Translations under genes and position numbers: made by a program
The notes under the pieces: generated by a model
Seen by the model: the letters and a program-made list of their open reading frames with translations, nothing else
Databases searched by the model: none
Told to the model about the DNA's origin: nothing
Source: Pseudonocardia sp.
Lineage (GTDB): Bacteria > Actinomycetota > Actinomycetes > Mycobacteriales > Pseudonocardiaceae
NCBI RefSeq assembly: GCF_029263155.1
Contig: NZ_JAJCYB010000070.1
Span: 26,315 to 90,314 of the forward strand
Direction of reading: 5' to 3'
DNA length: 64,000 nt
Shown: positions 63,905 through 64,000 of the stretch, in pieces
Numbering within the stretch: position 1 is the first letter of the stretch
How the letters are laid out: each line of letters begins with the position of its first letter

Positions 63905-64000
63905 TCTTCTGGGTGGGTTGGTGGGAGAAGGTCGTGGTTGAGCTGCCGGTCTGTCCGGCTCTTCCACTGCTGGTTCTCCGGTCGGGCCCCGGTGGGGGGC

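Noticed and set aside
1..64000. tRNA, rRNA, CRISPR arrays, prophage or intact transposons
   Set aside because: No cloverleaf, rRNA, spaced direct-repeat array, integrase or transposase pattern was seen on either strand.

Overview
The window is chromosomal DNA of a very GC-rich actinobacterium, most likely Pseudonocardiaceae (Pseudonocardia-like). The evidence is strong G/C at third codon positions, frequent GTG starts with ATGA/GTGA overlaps, a SigC-like ECF factor, an Acr2/Hsp20 protein resembling the mycobacterial one, an F420-dependent oxidoreductase and UdgX. I see no rRNA, tRNA, CRISPR array or intact transposase.

Layout. (1) 0-4.6 kb: the end of a membrane protein, then a locus like mycobacterial iniBAC: a Gly/Asp-rich acidic protein and two translationally coupled dynamin-like GTPases. 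(2) 4.6-17.5 kb: a redox and copper island. It holds a Cys-rich 67-aa peptide, a DsbA-like thioredoxin, a MauE/DoxX protein, an anti-sigma factor divergent from SigC, a PepSY protein, two His/Met-rich membrane proteins, two divergent P1B-type ATPases and a CopD-CtaG fusion. (3) 17.7-25.9 kb: small proteins, then a lipid operon (PAP2, alpha/beta hydrolase, patatin, PlsC) divergent from a phospholipase-D-type cardiolipin synthase across a perfect 24-bp palindrome; then SPW-repeat and fasciclin proteins. (4) 26-28.5 kb: YbdK-type ligase, bifunctional-nuclease-family protein, general stress protein. (5) 28.6-36.6 kb: a complex-I-like operon with only A, H, J, K, L, M and N membrane subunits plus one cysteine-free protein resembling NuoB joined to a NuoD start. 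It has no E, F, G, I or catalytic D and is the most unusual system in the window.

(6) 37-46 kb: hydrolase, Na/Ca exchanger-family protein, heptose-precursor genes (gmhA, hldE) with udgX coupled to hldE, then aldehyde dehydrogenase, F420 oxidoreductase and alcohol dehydrogenase. (7) 46-57 kb: a frameshifted P450 and a dense regulatory block (PAS-SpoIIE-HATPase-STAS, STAS, GAF-ANTAR; later CheB, STAS-HATPase, CheR-PAS). Between these lies a decayed stretch (50.7-53.2 kb) with a chimeric remnant of three glycan genes and an internally deleted SDR. (8) 57-63.6 kb: PfkB kinase, an Rv2629-type protein, three glycosyltransferases including a GT9 heptosyltransferase, Hsp20, and a truncated ORF near the right edge.

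The glycan genes in parts 6-8 look like a split ADP-heptose/heptoglycan locus. Two 81-bp upstream sequences, about 68% identical without gaps, precede hldE and the gmhB remnant and link the halves. Copper and redox genes around sigC fit what is known of mycobacterial SigC. All family assignments are from reading the sequence; no searches were run.
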